Positions 62,590 to 64,000 of a stretch of DNA of 64,000 nt are shown here, piece after piece. The stretch comes from Pseudomonas lundensis (GTDB lineage Bacteria > Pseudomonadota > Gammaproteobacteria > Pseudomonadales > Pseudomonadaceae): NCBI RefSeq assembly GCF_002269125.1, contig NZ_NQKI01000007.1:1-64000 (forward strand), read 5' to 3'. The stretch's first letter is position 1; every line of letters starts with the position of its first letter. Position numbers and translations under genes: made by a program. The notes beneath the pieces are model-generated. The model was not told the origin of the DNA. It made no database searches and saw nothing but the letters and a program-made list of their open reading frames with translations.

Positions 62590-63894
62590 TTAACGCGCTG
62601 CGATCACCTTGCCACGGCATTCGCCAAAGCCGATCGGGGCAACACCTTCGCGCGTGCAACGGGCACGCAGAATAATTTCGTCGCCGTCTTCAAGGAATTT
62701 ACGTACCTCACCCGAGGCTAATTCAACCGGGTTTTTTCCGCCCTCGGTGAGTTCCAGCAGGCTGCCCAATTGCGAGCGTTCAGGCCCCGACAGCGTGCCC
62801 GAACCAAACAAATCACCGGCTTGCAGTTGGCAACCGTTGACGCTGTGATGCGTCACCAACTGCGCGGCCGTCCAGTACATGTTCAGGGTATTGCTCAGTC
62901 CCAGGCGATGAGGTGCCAGGTTTTGCTCGCGCATGGCCTGTGTCAGCAGCAGCACTTCAAGTTCAATGTCGAGCGCGCCATGGGCCTGATCCTGCTCATC
63001 CAGCAGGTACGCCAGCGGCTGCGGATCTCCTGCAGGGCGTTTGGGCTGGGCACGGCGGAACGGCTCCAGCGCTTCAGCCGTCACTACCCACGGTGAAATG
63101 GAGGTAATGAAACTTTTCGACAGGAAGGGCCCCAACGGCTGATATTCCCACGCCTGAATGTCCCGGGCCGACCAGTCGTTGAGCAGACAGAAGCCAGCGA
63201 TGTGTTCCCCCGCTTCACTCACTGGTATGGCATCGCCCATCTCATTGCCCTGGCCGATCCAGATGCCCAGCTCCAGTTCGTAATCCAGACGGGCACACGG
63301 GCCAAAGCTCGGCTCGCTCTGGCCGGCTGGCAAGGTCTGCCCTTTGGGACGACGCACCTCTGCGCCCGACGCGCGGATAGTGGAAGCTCGACCGTGATAA
63401 CCAATCGGTACATATTTATAGTTGGGCAACAGCGGGTTATCGGGACGGAACAGCTTGCCGACGTTTTTCGCATGTTCGATGCCCACGTAAAAGTCGGTGT
63501 AGTCACCGATTCGGGCAGGCAGGTGCAGTTGGCAATCGGCAGCCAGAGGCAACAGTGTGGCGCTCTGCGCTTCGATTTTTCCACGCAAGGTGCTGCCTTC
63601 AACGAACAGTTCGAGCAAGCGCTCGCGCAGCGCGACCCGAGCATTGCGCCCCAATGCGAAGAAAGCATTCAACGTGCCGCCCAGGGTCGCCTCTACCGCC
63701 ACCTTGGCGTGGCCTTCAAACAGACCGGCCGCCAGCCCCGCTTCCAGGTCCAGGATGTGATCGCCGATGGCAACGCCGCTGCGGGGCGTCGAACCGGCAA
63801 GGCTGAACACGCCCAACGGCAAGTTCTGCAACGGGAAATCGCTGTGCCCGTTGGCAGAGGCGATCCAGCTACGGGCAAGAGGGGACTGGGTCAT
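62590..63894 (-). CDS. fahA: Fumarylacetoacetase
   Basis: A 434-residue enzyme cleaving fumarylacetoacetate to fumarate and acetoacetate, the last step of tyrosine catabolism. Catalytic and metal residues are visible in YTDFYVGIEHAKNVG (Asp and His), LDYELELGIWIG (Glu), LNDWSARDIQAWEYQPLG (Asp) and FLSKSFITSISPW (Lys). The start (MTQSPLARSWIASANGHSD) lies 2 bp after the hmgA stop; upstream in-frame codons belong to hmgA sequence. Confidence 0.95.
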   Translation of the reverse strand: MTQSPLARSWIASANGHSDFPLQNLPLGVFSLAGSTPRSGVAIGDHILDLEAGLAAGLFEGHAKVAVEATLGGTLNAFFALGRNARVALRERLLELFVEGSTLRGKIEAQSATLLPLAADCQLHLPARIGDYTDFYVGIEHAKNVGKLFRPDNPLLPNYKYVPIGYHGRASTIRASGAEVRRPKGQTLPAGQSEPSFGPCARLDYELELGIWIGQGNEMGDAIPVSEAGEHIAGFCLLNDWSARDIQAWEYQPLGPFLSKSFITSISPWVVTAEALEPFRRAQPKRPAGDPQPLAYLLDEQDQAHGALDIELEVLLLTQAMREQNLAPHRLGLSNTLNMYWTAAQLVTHHSVNGCQLQAGDLFGSGTLSGPERSQLGSLLELTEGGKNPVELASGEVRKFLEDGDEIILRARCTREGVAPIGFGECRGKVIAAR

Positions 63895-63896
63895 GC

Positions 63897-64000
63897 TTAT
63901 CTCCGATTCGGGGTGAAGGTGGCAGGCAAGGAGGCCCAGCACGCGTCGTATTGGGTTTGCAGTTGCGGGCATTCAAGGGCGTATCGGGTCGGACGCAACA
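63897..64000 (-). CDS. hmgA: Homogentisate 1,2-dioxygenase, C-terminal fragment
   Basis: The last 34 codons of a gene that continues past the right edge. The peptide [19 protein letters not shown] is characteristic of the end of homogentisate dioxygenase. It precedes fahA by 2 bp, the usual hmgA-fahA-maiA order in Pseudomonas. The enzyme opens the homogentisate ring to give maleylacetoacetate. Confidence 0.88.
   Translation of the reverse strand, partial: LRPTRYALECPQLQTQYDACWASLPATFTPNRR

Overview
The window is typical Pseudomonas chromosome: GC-rich coding sequence, near-complete coding on both strands, a complete 12-gene alginate operon, T6SS vgrG/effector genes, a FecI/FecR/TonB-receptor iron module, a perfect LexA box before yebG, and fluorescens-lineage gene content. 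The species cannot be fixed from the sequence alone; a member of the P. fluorescens/fragi lineage is the best guess.

Left part (1-20.4 kb). The 5' end of a vgrG runs off the left edge, followed by the molybdopterin genes moaC-moaD-moaE (minus strand). Next comes what I regard as the main discovery: a block that looks like a toxoflavin-type (7-azapteridine) biosynthesis locus. It holds a YdcZ-type small membrane protein, a SAM methyltransferase (ToxA-like), an FGE/SUMF1-fold protein (ToxD-like), a GTP cyclohydrolase II (ToxB-like), a WD40 protein (ToxC-like) and a RibD-type deaminase/reductase (ToxE-like). A convergent LysR regulator (ToxR-like) follows, and divergent from it a small VOC/glyoxalase-fold protein is co-directional with an RND pump (MFP + RND), plausibly self-resistance and export. 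A type VI secretion cassette comes next on the minus strand: vgrG, DUF4123 adaptor, two tandem copies of a DUF3304-like immunity lipoprotein, and a Tle1-like (DUF2235) phospholipase. In P. aeruginosa, as I recall, moaC and the PhoH-like gene are neighbours, so about 19 kb of accessory DNA appears inserted between them here. The right edge of this block carries three copies of a palindromic element beside a perfect DnaA box.

Middle (20.4-41.4 kb). A PIN-PhoH ATPase, a polysaccharide-deacetylase-like exported protein with degenerate active-site motifs, and yaaA precede a 700-bp alg control region. The alginate operon follows in canonical order: algD-alg8-alg44-algK-algE-algG-algX-algL-algI-algJ-algF-algA. 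These proteins make GDP-mannuronate (AlgA, AlgD), polymerise it across the inner membrane under c-di-GMP control (Alg8, Alg44), acetylate and epimerise it (AlgI/J/F/X, AlgG), degrade stray polymer (AlgL) and export it (AlgK, AlgE).

Right part (41.4-64 kb). This is ordinary accessory and core content: an SDR; a LysR regulator with a 25-bp operator-like palindrome divergent from a frameshifted MFS gene; an aromatic-acid-type efflux system (NodT/FUSC/DUF1656/HlyD) with divergent LysR; a 2-ketoacid reductase; an EamA transporter with divergent AraC regulator; a FiuI/FiuR/FiuA-like iron-uptake system with a Fur box; a ribosome-hibernation protein; psiE; yebG with an SOS box; a Leu/Phe/Val dehydrogenase-family protein that lacks the usual catalytic lysine; and the tyrosine-catabolic genes maiA, fahA and the 3' end of hmgA.

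No tRNA, rRNA, insertion sequence or CRISPR array was seen.
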